Source: Isoetes taiwanensis
Taxonomy: Eukaryota > Streptophyta > Lycopodiopsida > Isoetales > Isoetaceae
DNA length: 64,000 nucleotides
Direction: 5' to 3'
NCBI GenBank assembly: GCA_021234155.1
Contig: JAJEKV010000010.1
Location: 22,096,833 to 22,160,832, forward strand
The position numbers were made by a program, and so were the translations under genes. Shown one piece after another: positions 22,909 through 31,934 of the stretch (its first letter is position 1; each line of letters opens with the position of its first letter). Below the pieces are notes generated by a model. That model was not told where the DNA came from, did not search any database, and saw only the letters and a list, made by a program, of their open reading frames with translations.

Positions 22909-23927
22909 TGTTGAACCACAAGTGGTCCAACATGTGTGTGGCAATTGAGAAGATATTATTTGGGGCAATGATTAAAAAATGTAATTTGGAGCATATTATA
23001 ATGGTTAGGTTTTAAGGGCTTGGATTAAGTGGTGGAAGTGGATGATTAAGATGAAGAGGCAAAATTTATGGTTGTGATGAAGAGGTGGAAAACAATGGTG
23101 GGGATTAATAGGTGTAAAACATAAATAATTTGAGGAGATACTCTCTCCTCCTCTTCCTTCACGTTCAGAAATGGAGTAGTGGCAGTGCTCTAAGAGGAGC
23201 AGGGATAGGTTCTATACGTACAAAATTAAAATTCCTGACGTATAAAGTCAAAAAATATGTATTTTTAATAAAATACGTATTTAACGTATTAAAACCTCGC
23301 CGGCCGGAAAAAAAAAAAATTTCGCGTACGCGAAAGCTTCGTGAAGGTCCTCCTCTTCATTTGTTGAAGGTCCCTTGCAAGGGTTTTTTCTGTTGTTTCA
23401 AGATCATGCTTTGTGATGTTTATTGAAGAAAAGAATTCTTACTGTGCAAATTTTGTTGTCTTATCATATTGATATTCCATTGATCTTTTCTTGAGATGTT
23501 TATTGATCTTTCCTTGAGATGTTTATGAGTGTTGGCCTGGATGGGGAACCAGGTTCAACATTATGGCACTCCGGGTGGGACTCTGTTCTTATGAGCAGAG
23601 TTTTATTCCCCAAAGCACAGTCTGTATCAGAAAACAGAATATCTAAGTGCTTTATGAAGATATTCTCATGAAGTTGTTGGCTTCTTCCAACAATGTTGTT
23701 AATCTCAAAGGAAAATTCCCCCGGTAGCAGACCAATGGCTAAGTGCAGGAGAAATGTATATGCAGAATCATTGAAGAATGTGCGTTACCTGTTCCTTGCT
23801 GTTCCAGAAGAATCAAAAGAACGTACTTTCCAATATTTTTTGCCATATATTCTGCATCCCTTCTATGCCTTCTATCTCTGATACACTCATTTTCTTCCCT
23901 GAAATCCGGAAAGCCACCATAAGCCCC
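22909..23927 (+). repeat. Right long direct repeat (LTR-like copy 2)
   Basis: Colinear with 21369-22224, but interrupted at about 23203-23345 by extra sequence. Its right end abuts the gypsy RT fragment on the minus strand at about 23928-23935. Confidence 0.85.
23203..23345. other. Insertion in LTR-like copy 2, with perfect 16-bp palindrome
   Basis: About 140 bp is present here where copy 1 has only 'gggtggcag'. It contains repeated 'acgta' words (tatacgtac, gacgtataaag, aaatacgtatttaacgtatt), a GCCGGCCGG-type site, an A12 run and the perfect palindrome TTTCGCGTACGCGAAA (23320-23335). Composition differs sharply from the surroundings. I see no target-site duplication that identifies a transposon class. 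Confidence 0.7.
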
Positions 23928-24390
23928 TAGAAGTATGTCGCAGGTAAAAAATATGTTCTCTCCTAGAAGTCGCTAAGCACAAGTCATACAAGAATATCCT
24001 GAGTATATCTAATGGAATATCCTTAAAGATTCTACTCATAGCTCTTTGAAACGTAGCAGGAGCATTCATAAGGCCGAATGGCATCCTCCTCATTGCATAT
24101 GTACCCCATGGAGTTATAAATGAGGTTTTTGATTGATCATCTTCCTTAACATAGACTTGATTGAATCCGGAAAAACCATCCATAATTGAATCCGGAAAAA
24201 CCATCCATAAACGAATACACCTCCTTACCTGCCACTGTATATAATATCTCTTCAAGAAATGGCAAGGGATAACAATCCTTGAGCGTGGCTTTGTTTAGCT
24301 CCTGATAATCAATGCAGATTCTTAATTTTCCATTTTTTTTTAGAATTGGCACCATACACGACACCCAAGATGGATTCCGTATTTCATAGA
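23890..24390 (-). pseudogene. Ty3/gypsy reverse transcriptase fragment
   Basis: The minus strand encodes YEIRNPSWVSCMVPILKKNG, KLRICIDYQELNKATLKDCY, PLPFLEEIL and DGFSGFN, then FITPWGTYAMRRMPFGLMNA, PATFQRAMS and FLYDLCLATSRREHIFYLRH. This is the canonical gypsy RT order, with FLYD in place of the catalytic [FY]xDD. A 23-25-bp tandem duplication at about 24160-24210 repeats the DGFSGFN coding block and shifts the frame. The frame is lost after about 23935, where the copia-LTR-like repeat begins, so the RT C-terminus, its own RNase H and the integrase are missing. It is the continuation of the element whose gag-protease part lies at 26.3-28.9 kb. Confidence 0.85.
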
Positions 24391-24395
24391 TTAAT

Positions 24396-26029
24396 CCAGT
24401 GTGACGTTCCAGGTAGTTATACGGTCTACGTCATGTATTTGTAATGGGAAATACGGTCTACGTCATGTATTTGCAATGGGAATTTAATTGCAACCTAGGG
24501 AGTTACCTTAAAAAGGATTAAATTAGCTATGCTAATTTAACACATTAATAATAATAACCTATAACCTAGGAAATTAGACTAATTACCATTTGGGGAGGCG
24601 CCACCTGGCCCAATCGATTGGGCAGCATGGGGATTGCCAAGTTTGGATGCCAACTTGACCCCTATCCCTGGGATTGACTCCTGAAGATCGACCAAGGAAG
24701 GCCAGGAGCTGGGCGCCATCATACACTTGCAGAAGATCACCATAACGATTGGTCCCCAGCAAGTAACAAACTGAATTCTCAACTCCCGAGAAGATGGAGG
24801 CCCCCATGGAAACGAGTCCAAAACCCAATTCCGTAGGGTGGCTATGTGAATTCTAGTTAACACTTGGTTGTGTCCGCTCTCTCTCTGTTCTCTTTGTGAA
24901 TCAATCATAGAAACTAACCCTTGATTGTACAAACAAGTTTTCTTTATATTCAATTACGGTTCTTACTCAAAAGGATGGATTGTTAGTTCCTTGTTTAATC
25001 TGACTTTGAAACGGGGGATTACGGGGTAGAGGCCTCTCAACCGTGTATTGTAGTATGCTCCTAGATAGCCATGCAATGCAGGTCCCATTAAATGCGGCTG
25101 TGCACAAGAACCCACCGGGTCCTAGATGCTATGGTCCGCTTAGCACCGCACAAGGAACACAAGCAGTGACATGAGGGGTGGGGTCTTGCATGAGCATACA
25201 AGGCTCCCCGAGACTCCTACAATGGGCTAGGCCCGATAGCCTGGCCACGCTGAGGGCCGGGCATGGGTCCGACACTCCCCGGGTGTAGAGGTGTGATCCG
25301 TATGGAGCATCATGCACTTTGAGTAGAATCGGGTGAGTAAGTCTGCACGGATGCGGGGTCACGATGCGCACGTATTCTCTAGCTCACCCATGGAACCACC
25401 GCGTGATTCTCGAAGGGGACGCCCCCGACTGCTTCATCGGACCAAAGGCCATGAACCCGAGTAGGCTCGGGGTGATGCCCCGAAGTTTGCGTCTCCCAAG
25501 GCTATAGCAAAGCCATAGCATGAATCGACCCATCCGCAAAGTGTGCACAGGAGGGGCGGATGGAGTGGACAACCCTAGCCAATGTTCTATGCCAGCCAAC
25601 GCCATGCCAAGACTTCTGGCCTGGCGATCCCTTGAGGCCCAGTGTCGACCGATCCTCACGAGTCCGAGCCGGGTAGAACCCGGGTTCCGGGTGTTTTCGT
25701 GAGGATTAGATGCATATTCTCGCCGTTGGTATATTAGATGGATGCGCCACCCTTCGTGGTGGTTATTTATGTATATTCATGCCGTGGTGCTAACCCTTGT
25801 ATTCATGCTTCACACGTAGGAGTCCCACTCAAGGCGTGGGCGAATGACCCCTTCGTCCTTCTTTTCGGCCTCATTTCATAGATGGCCTGAAATAGACGGA
25901 GGGCCCCCGCCATGGTGAGATGATTGCCATGGGAGGGGAAAGTCCTCGTATGTATACGTCCGAGGGTCGATATATTCTCGGGCGCCACATCCAAACTTTG
26001 CAACATTTTCTCGAATTTTCATGCACCAA
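24396..26029. mobile_element. 1.63-kb insertion splitting the gypsy pol, class unknown
   Basis: The gypsy reading frame stops near 26030 and resumes near 24390. The intervening ~1.6 kb has no recognisable coding sequence. The octamer 'agattaat' is present on both sides (24388-24395 and 26030-26037), as expected for a target-site duplication. A TGTGACGTTCC start at 24400 and an ATGCA at 26021-26025 would also fit a solo LTR, but the flanking 5-mers do not match. The part from 25020 to 25980 is GC-rich and the left end is AT-rich. It includes a tandem duplication of 'atacggtctacgtcatgta' at about 24419-24480. Confidence 0.55.
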
Positions 26030-26303
26030 AGATTAATAATGCTGGATTTATTCTCCGTAATTTCTGTTGTACTGGTCTAACCCCTGGTTTTAATTTAATC
26101 TCAAGTTCACATATTTCTCTAGATATACCTTTCATCTCAGAATAATCGTATGCCAGTACCTCTGAATATTCCTGAAATAATCGAGCAAGCTCCCCCTTTT
26201 CTTCTACATTGGCTGAGGCTCCCAATGCTAGTTTCCTTTCTGTACCATTCTTCATGATGGTGATTTCACTAACCTTTTCTATCTTTGCAACATCGACGAC
26301 CAA
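26030..26303 (-). pseudogene. Gypsy pol linker between RNase H and RT
   Basis: The minus-strand frame reads LARLFQEYSEVLAYDYSEMK, GISREICELEIKLKPGVRPV and QQKLRRINPALL. This is the conserved stretch that immediately precedes RT in gypsy pol proteins (LF.eY.DvFAW...DM.GI....eH.I.l.pg.kPv.QK.RR.NP). The frame is offset from the upstream protease-RNase H frame by a 'tagatagatagatag' microsatellite carrying stops at about 26305-26335. Downstream it runs into the 1.6-kb insertion. Confidence 0.8.
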
Positions 26304-26332
26304 TACCTGATGCTGTTAAAACTACTATCTAT

Positions 26333-27295
26333 CTATCTAATTGCTCCTTCGCAAAGGTAATTAAATAAGGCAACTTTGCATAATGCGTCGGCTTCTGAGT
26401 TTTGTTCGCGTGGCACATGACATATTTCCCAAAAAACAAAATCAGCTAGTTTTATATGTGCTTCATTCCACAACTGCAATGGATGCTGATTTCTAACTCT
26501 ATAATCCCCAAGGATTTGATTGCAAACAAGCTGCGAATCGCCCCTGATATGAAGGTGTGTAATGCCACATTCTCGTGCAGTTGTCAAGCCAGCCAATAAT
26601 GCTCTATATTCTGCTGCATTGGACGTGCAATCATGCAAAATATTTCCCTTCTTTGCGAGCACTTCCATCCTCTCATTTTTAAGTACAACCCCCGTGCAAG
26701 CTAGCTGCAACCTTTTGGAGATTCCCCCATCGAACCATAAATATGCGCGTCTCTCAACGTCCTCCTCACATACTACTGCTTCCTGCTTTATTAGTAAGTG
26801 ATTATCAATATCAATAGATGTGATCGTTGGAGGTACTTCAGTCTTGATAACGAATTGACCCATCCCTTCATCCAACAATACGTCCTCTGTTTCTATAAGA
26901 TGCACTTCCTCATTCTTCTCTTCTTCATTTTTTTCTTTTCCTTCTCTGTTATAGATATATGACACTCGCATTTTATTGGAGATACTACAATAACCCCTGC
27001 TCCATACGGGTCTAGCATCAACCGATTTCATCCATCTTCTTCCTAATAATAAATCATAGTTTGAGGGTTTACCTGGATCTTCATAAGATGGTACAACAAC
27101 AAAACTTGCCAATACCGTTATTTCCTCAATTATTACCGGGACATCTGTTACAATTCCTATGGGCTTCACTTTATGACCAGAGAATGTTCGAAGTATCTGC
27201 ATAGTGGGCTTGTTCACTTTTAGTCCAAGTTGCACCATCATATTGTGTGGCATGACATTAGAACCAGATCCTCCATCCACGTAAACCTTTTTCAA
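26333..27295 (-). CDS. Gypsy protease fused to an additional RNase H (pol, partial)
   Basis: This is one open frame of 320 codons, entered from gag across a single stop (27323-27325) in the same frame. Residues 1-100 are an aspartic protease: VDGGSGSNVMP (6-16) is the active-site region with Asp7, and YDLLLGRRW (80-88) is the usual ILG motif. After an acidic linker, residues 184-311 form a complete RNase H of the archaeal/plant RVT_3 type. It has WFDGG (D189), NAAEYRALLAGL (E229), RGDSQLVCNQ (D253) and VPREQNSEADALCKVAL (D303), so all four acidic positions are intact. In common gypsy elements RNase H follows RT. Here this domain precedes RT. The final reading ends in a stop beside a TAGA microsatellite. 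It shares a frame and element with gag at 27.3-28.9 kb. Confidence 0.85.
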   Translation of the reverse strand: MKKVYVDGGSGSNVMPHNMMVQLGLKVNKPTMQILRTFSGHKVKPIGIVTDVPVIIEEITVLASFVVVPSYEDPGKPSNYDLLLGRRWMKSVDARPVWSRGYCSISNKMRVSYIYNREGKEKNEEEKNEEVHLIETEDVLLDEGMGQFVIKTEVPPTITSIDIDNHLLIKQEAVVCEEDVERRAYLWFDGGISKRLQLACTGVVLKNERMEVLAKKGNILHDCTSNAAEYRALLAGLTTARECGITHLHIRGDSQLVCNQILGDYRVRNQHPLQLWNEAHIKLADFVFWEICHVPREQNSEADALCKVALFNYLCEGAIR

Positions 27296-27322
27296 ATGTT
27301 TCCCCTTAACTATAGCTTCACA

Positions 27323-28246
27323 CTAAAAAATACCAGGATCTTCTGCAGCTTCATTCACTATGATATCACTTACGAAGCATTCTTCATCAAGATTTTCCAT
27401 ATTGTTTACGGAACTCTCACCATCCTGTCCCATTAAATCTAGCAATTTTTGTTTGTATGAAGGGGCAACCTTCAGCAGGGTTAGCAGATCCATCCGCACA
27501 CTTGAGCCTTTCAGCAATCTTTCCAAATCATGTGGCCCTTCGGTTTCTTCTATTTTCTTGGGTGCTATGGGTAGTTTATTCCTTAGGTGACTTAAAGTAA
27601 CTTTCGCAGCAGAATCAATCATTTTGGGAATACCCTTGGGTGAAATTTTTGCATGCATTGTTAATGGTTCAACTTTATTCTCTGGTTGCATGTCTTGATA
27701 CTTCGCTGCTTCAAGGTAAAACATTTCAGAATGCTGGGTACGACTTTGTTGTCTCGCAACTACATTCAAGACTTCATCTTCCTGTTCAATCTCCACTGTT
27801 TGTTCTATCAGATTAATGTTTGTACCTGAACTTGTGCTTGCTCCTCTGGTCTTTCCTATGTCCTGCCTGGATAAATATTGCTTAACCCTGCACTTCTCTT
27901 CAGTATGTCCTTTTTCCTTGCAAAAATAACAAACCGGACATTCTTTTCCATAATGGCCTCTTATGTTACAGTTTGGACAAGGTCTTCCCCAACAGGTAGC
28001 TTCTGTATGTCCCAGCCTTTGACAAACAGTACATGTATTAATTGTAGCATTTGTTGCTTGCATTTTTAGAGCCTCAGTAAGCTGTTTTGAAATTTCCAAT
28101 AGCGTTTGCATCCCTGTTTCAAGTCTATCAGTAGCTTTAGCTACTTCCTTCTTGATCTCCTCTTCAAATCGGACTTTCTTTTCTTTCTTCTCACCTTGTA
28201 CAACATATATTTCTCCATCTCTCTCATTTTCCCATTCGGGAGCCAT
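27323..28246 (-). CDS. Gypsy gag, C-terminal part with three zinc knuckles
   Basis: A frame of 307 codons. It carries a basic/acidic N-terminal coiled region, then three consecutive CX2CX4HX4C nucleic-acid-binding knuckles at residues 72-85, 90-103 and 106-119, and a ~185-residue tail leading to protease. It is in the same frame as the N-terminal gag block, separated by a TAA at 28277-28279 and nine further codons. It is in the same frame as protease, separated by a TAG at 27323-27325. Either stop may be a mutation. The second sits at the usual gag/pol boundary, where some retroelements use stop-codon readthrough. Confidence 0.85.
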   Translation of the reverse strand: MAPEWENERDGEIYVVQGEKKEKKVRFEEEIKKEVAKATDRLETGMQTLLEISKQLTEALKMQATNATINTCTVCQRLGHTEATCWGRPCPNCNIRGHYGKECPVCYFCKEKGHTEEKCRVKQYLSRQDIGKTRGASTSSGTNINLIEQTVEIEQEDEVLNVVARQQSRTQHSEMFYLEAAKYQDMQPENKVEPLTMHAKISPKGIPKMIDSAAKVTLSHLRNKLPIAPKKIEETEGPHDLERLLKGSSVRMDLLTLLKVAPSYKQKLLDLMGQDGESSVNNMENLDEECFVSDIIVNEAAEDPGIF

Positions 28247-28276
28247 ATGACGAGGAGTGTAAACCTTGCTATCATC

Positions 28277-28939
28277 TTATGGCATCAAAGCTATAGTCTT
28301 AGATATATCTATGGCAATGGAGGATGCCTTATGAAATGAATCCAACTGGCCTGCGAGTTGAAGCTTGTATAGTTTTTTGTACACCTTATGCAACGGCTTT
28401 AAACCAAGAACAAAGAATTCTACCACATAATCAGTAGGAGTTTGCACATCCATCTGTTGACAATTCATAAGATATGCATGAAATCTTTCTACAAATGAGG
28501 AGAAACTTTCTCCCCTGCGTATTACCATAGTGTGTAGCCCTTGAATTAATGTACGTTTAGAAGATGCAACCCCAAATCTATCCAAAAAATTTTGAGTAAG
28601 AATATCCCATGGGCAGTTGCCATAACTCACCTGATAGCTATACCATTGTTTAGCATCTCCTCTCGTGCACTGGCCAAATAATTTCACAATGCTTTCAGGT
28701 CCATCTTTCTTTTTCCCATACTGTTCAAACCAGTCCTCAAACTGGGTAATGAAGTCTTGAGGATTTTTAGTCCCATCAAAGATCGGAGCTGGGGAGGGCA
28801 TAGTGACCTCGATATGGTAAGGTTGTACTGTAGGCATTGCATCTGAACTTCTGACAGAATTGTGATGCTGGTCTGCCATTTGTACAGACCCCTCTGATTC
28901 GCCTTCTCTTTCCATGGAATTTGCAGAGCTCCACTGCAA
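28277..28939 (-). CDS. Gypsy gag, capsid-like N-terminal part
   Basis: A frame of 220 codons. Its first ~40 residues are Ser/Glu-rich. Residues ~45-150 match the plant Retrotrans_gag capsid domain (PIFDGTKNPQDFITQFEDWF, CTRGDAKQWYSYQ, FLDRFG, GESFSSFVERFHAYL). It begins just downstream of the PBS (28943-28960) and LTR, as expected for the first frame of an LTR retrotransposon. It ends at TAA (28277-28279), after which the same frame continues into the zinc-knuckle part. The upstream reading starts at a non-ATG codon, so the true start may be the internal ATG about nine codons in (SMEREGESEG). Confidence 0.85.
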   Translation of the reverse strand: MQWSSANSMEREGESEGSVQMADQHHNSVRSSDAMPTVQPYHIEVTMPSPAPIFDGTKNPQDFITQFEDWFEQYGKKKDGPESIVKLFGQCTRGDAKQWYSYQVSYGNCPWDILTQNFLDRFGVASSKRTLIQGLHTMVIRRGESFSSFVERFHAYLMNCQQMDVQTPTDYVVEFFVLGLKPLHKVYKKLYKLQLAGQLDSFHKASSIAIDISKTIALMP

Positions 28940-28942
28940 TCA

Positions 28943-28960
28943 GTCCCACCAGGAGTGCCA
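28943..28960 (-). promoter_or_regulatory. Putative retrotransposon primer-binding site
   Basis: Minus-strand TGGCACTCCTGGTGGGAC begins three bases (TTT) inside the LTR end. Its start TGG complements the CCA end of a tRNA, and the overall form resembles gypsy PBSs (TGGCGCC...GGGG). I cannot name the tRNA without a search. Confidence 0.55.
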
Positions 28961-28963
28961 AAA

Positions 28964-29597
28964 TGATGTTGATGTACGTGGAGCTTTACACCAACAACTG
29001 CAGTACTGCTTTCCTGTTGTCAGAACTATATTTAAAGACTAAGTGGCCAAGCAGCTCACCAGCCCACTAACAGCTATCGGATTATTGCTCATACACCTTC
29101 TAAACATAAATTTACAAGACATTTTCCTTTCATCTTGTAAAACTTGCACAACTTCTGCAATAAGACAATCTGAGATCTCATGCTTTCACACTCTATGATT
29201 CATGTCCAATAACAGACTTGCAAGTTATAATTTTTTGCATCACCTACTTAATTTGTCAAAACGAAAATACAATAAACAACTTGCACATCTCCAAAACCAG
29301 AGCAGAGGCTATATATTCATTCAGCAACAATTGGTACATGCCATGCAGATCACCCATGGGATCTGTTTCACTGGAATAAGAGGATTTTCAGATTTTTTTC
29401 AAGAGTTTTTCTTGTAGCAAAGATACAGAAAAGATACAACAAAGATACATCAAAGATACTGTTCTATATTCTCCAGCCTTCCCTAACATAAATCTGCAAC
29501 TTTCTTACTGGAAATCATCATGCTTCATGTCTGTATAATGCCATCCTTCCTGTTGTACATCTTTATAATATACAACTTCCTGCTTTTCTTTACATCA
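28964..29597 (-). mobile_element. Putative 5' LTR of the minus-strand gypsy element
   Basis: The 634-bp segment is bounded by TGATGT and ACATCA, perfect 6-bp inverted ends of TG...CA type, and lies immediately before the PBS. It has no coding sequence. A second ACATCA at about 29447-29452 is an alternative outer end. No second LTR is visible, because the element's 3' part beyond RT is missing. Confidence 0.5.
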
Positions 29598-30115
29598 CAA
29601 CAAGAGAATGGACTTTTAGCGACGTGGGCTTGCGACGTCTGTGCGACGTGACGTCGCAAATAACGTCACCATGCGACGTCAATGCGACGTCACGTCGCAG
29701 GCACGTCGCATGCGACGTATGGTGCGACGTCTGACACGTATGGTGCGACGTCTGACACTGTGACGTCGCCAGGCGGACGACAGGTGTCACGCCAGGCGGA
29801 CGACAGGTGTCACGCCAGGTCGCGTCGCATGCGACGTATGGTGCGACGTCTGACACTGTGACGTAGCAGATCTGTCACGCCAGGTGGACGCTTGCGCCAG
29901 GTGGACGACAGGTGTGATGTTTACGACGTGACGTCGCATGCGACGTCGTATATGTGACGTATGTGACGTATGTGTCGTATATGACACGTCAGTACGTATA
30001 TGTGACGTATATGACACGTCCATACGTATATGTGACGTATATGACACGTCAGTATGTATATGTGACGTATATGACACGTTAGTACGTATATGTGACGTAG
30101 GTGGTCGCATGTGAC
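29596..30115 (+). mobile_element. CACTA-like terminus with dense CGACGT/CGTATATGTGACG repeats
   Basis: The segment opens CACAACAAGAGAATGGAC, one base away from the CACTACAAG consensus and similar to the CACTA end at 10496. It is followed for ~330 bp by copies of TGCGACGT in both orientations (gcgacgtcacgtcgca, gcgacgtatggtgcgacgtc) and 30-bp units with 'ccaggcggacgacaggtgt'. It then has ~40-bp tandem units of 'tatgtgacgtatatgacacg' to about 30110. This layout matches the subterminal repetitive region of an En/Spm element, where the transposon's own DNA-binding protein binds. The start overlaps the presumed gypsy LTR end by 2 bp, so one boundary is slightly wrong. Confidence 0.55.
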
Positions 30116-30129
30116 GTATATTTTTTATA

Positions 30130-31300
30130 CACGAAGTTTTGGTTTTTTAGGATTACAAATTCAATACATTGCCCGATTGATACCGCCCTCAAAAAGACTC
30201 GACGACCAACCCGCAGCTTCATTTAAGCATGTTGCCCGCATGCATCATCATCATAAGAGATGTGCTACCGCATGAATTACCTCCTTCATCTAGACTTTGA
30301 GAAAAATGGTTTTTTTGGGCTTTGAGAGATTGCAAGAGCCGGAAAAATATTGTCTCGAACTATATCAAAAAACAAAAGAAGCACATATGGATACGCCAAT
30401 ACGTGGGGAAGAAGGTTATGATTTAAAAATCTCATCTTTGGGTATACAAGTAATTCTAATGGCACTATGGAAGTTGAAAGATCAACATCAAGGTTGGAAT
30501 CGGCAGAAGAATGCTTGAACTTGTAACTTTACCCGCCAAACGCCGATGATTTTGTGATATATGATGGTGGAGGAATTTATGCTTCAATTGCACAAGTTCC
30601 ATATGAAGCCGAATTCCATTGATGAGGATTTTGAAAAGCCGAGGTACTATGTGGCTACACCTGTTGATGGCCTTGTTTCTAGATCCATACATGGAAAGTG
30701 GAATTGAACATAGCTCGGGCCGCTATGCCGCAGAAGAGTATCTAAACCGCCACCGTTACCTTGGAAGTCTTCAAAGTAGAGCATGTCATGGTGCAAAGAA
30801 AAATGGGCTTCACCGGAGCTTAGGGATCACAAGGCGGTTGAGCTTGCCGACATTCTTTGCCGGGTCCTTTTGGTGCGTGTTTTAACGCCATGCTCGATTG
30901 TTTTCGCTTCATGACTCATGAACTTGTTCCGCTTTGAGCGCCAAGATTTTTATGGGTTCTTCTTTGATCGATTGTATGATCCGACAAATACAACATACAG
31001 CCACCCCAAAAATCATGCGCTTTTTCGAAAATCTCTTAACCGCTCTTTTTTAATTTCTTCATTATGGCCATTCCGAGGTTGTGGAGGTTGTTGCCTTCTT
31101 GGACAAGTTTGTTCATCGAAAATCAAGAGAATTGTGGAGTTGGTTGAACTAAAATATTTTAATTGGTCATCTAGCAAAATGCTTTGGGAAGAAAATCGGT
31201 GTATTCTCTCTCAACATTCATTCTAGAACTTTCTACAACATTCGAATTTTCTAGAAGGATTCCTTAGGCTCACCCAAGATTCTCTTATATTTTAAAACTT
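30130..31300. other. Unrecognised, partly open sequence inside the CACTA-like region
   Basis: Plus-strand pieces such as ADDFVIYDGGGIYASIAQVP (about 30540) and LRDHKAVELADIL followed by FRFMTHELVP (about 30805-30935) look like protein remnants in shifting frames. I cannot assign them to a family. Around 31230-31330 'ttctagaac/ttctagaa' words recur, followed by 'atatgtgacatatgtgacat' at about 31334. Confidence 0.35.
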
Positions 31301-31364
31301 TTTAAAACTTTCTAGAACATTCTAGAACTTTCAGATATGTGACATATGTGACATATGTGTCGTA

Positions 31365-31930
31365 GAAGGTCGATATGTTCCGAAAGGCACCATCTTCATT
31401 GTGCCCTTAAGCCCCAAAAAGCACGTGAACTTTTAGTGTGAGCTTTTCTAATGGATTGAGCTTCATCCGGAATAATTCTAAACCACCTAATGTTCGACAA
31501 GCAGCCCCCTTAGCCCGGGGGCTGCTTCTTTTCATCCTCTTCGGATGGCTTCATAATTAAACAAATGGTTCCATATGTAGTAAGCACAATGTCGTGGCTT
31601 ACAAAGTTCAACACAATTTATTCTTCTCTCGATCTTCATGGTATATGTACACGATAGCTTGGATGAGATGGTGCTACTTTTTCCTTCAATTCATGTTCCC
31701 ATTGTTTTAAAAGCGATTTAGGGCAAACAATCAAGGTGCTCTCACATTCTTCTACATTGTATCTTTGACGCTTTGGCGGTCTAGCCTTCAAAATCAAAGC
31801 AATTGCAGAGATTGTCTTTCCAAATCCCCGATAATTTGATAATTATAAACATATGAGTTCCCCGACAATCACGCCCCGAAGTTCAGATTTCTCCATCCAA
31901 GCAAGGGCAATACGCTATATTACATCCCAA
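31365..31930 (-). pseudogene. SNF2-family helicase fragment (RAD5/HLTF-like)
   Basis: On the minus strand, with frameshifts, the sequence reads IALAWMEKSELRGVIVGEL, RGFGKTISAIALILKARPPK (Walker A, where GMGLGKT is usual) and STLIVCPKSLLKQWEHELKE (motif Ia). Next come a short 'LTTYGTI' block and WFRIIPDEAQSIRKAHTKSS (motif II, DEAQ for DEAH), then RAFWGLRAQ and RWCLS (motif III, usually RWCLTGTP). Spacing and order match the N-terminal SNF2 ATPase lobe of RAD5/RAD16/HLTF-type proteins, which remodel chromatin or act in replication-linked repair. A GC-rich palindromic stretch (gcagcccccgggctaagg) interrupts it at about 31502-31525. The C-terminal helicase lobe is not found. It lies between CGACGT-type repeat blocks at 29.6-30.1 and 33.7-34.0 kb, so it may be transposon-captured. 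Confidence 0.75.
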
Positions 31931-31934
31931 CCAT

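Larger units (their letters stand above)
21369..23927. mobile_element. Composite of two long direct repeats, copia-LTR-like
   Basis: Two long copies (21369-22224 and 22909-23927) flank about 0.68 kb. Each starts TGTTGAACCACAAGTGGTCC and continues AACA, a palindromic TGTTG...CAACA start typical of Ty1/copia LTRs. The second copy is preceded by 'ttttttggggcataa', a polypurine-tract-like junction. No TGGTATCAGAGC-type primer site and no gag or pol frame lies between the copies, so it is at best a TRIM/LARD-like or internally deleted element. The common sequence ends at 'ccataagcccc' in both copies, where a CA terminus would be expected, so the right boundary is not a clean LTR end. Confidence 0.5.
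23890..29597 (-). mobile_element. Truncated, nested-in Ty3/gypsy retrotransposon
   Basis: In minus-strand order: LTR, PBS, gag (two blocks), protease, additional RNase H, pre-RT linker, [1.63-kb insertion], RT. The integrase and 3' LTR are absent, because the left part is replaced by the copia-LTR-like repeat pair. The frame from gag to RNase H has only two stops over 2.6 kb, so the element is relatively young. An extra archaeal-type RNase H is known from the Tat branch of plant gypsy elements, where it normally lies after RT. Confidence 0.75.

Noticed and set aside
21346-23936. 9-bp duplication 'tagaagtat' flanking the copia-like repeat pair (21346-21354 and 23928-23936), as for a Mutator-like element
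   Set aside because: The putative ends have no inverted repeats and lie 14 bp outside the LTR-like start. It is probably a chance match, although it would be worth a check.
25129-25702. GC-rich segment as rDNA or an organellar insert
   Set aside because: I recognise no conserved rRNA, tRNA or organellar gene words. It lies inside the insertion that splits the gypsy pol.
29590-30110. A CRISPR-like array in the CGACGT region or in the hairpin repeats at 34.3 and 55.3 kb
   Set aside because: The setting is plant nuclear DNA. Repeats are degenerate, spacers are themselves repetitive and no cas genes exist. The layout fits CACTA subterminal repeats.
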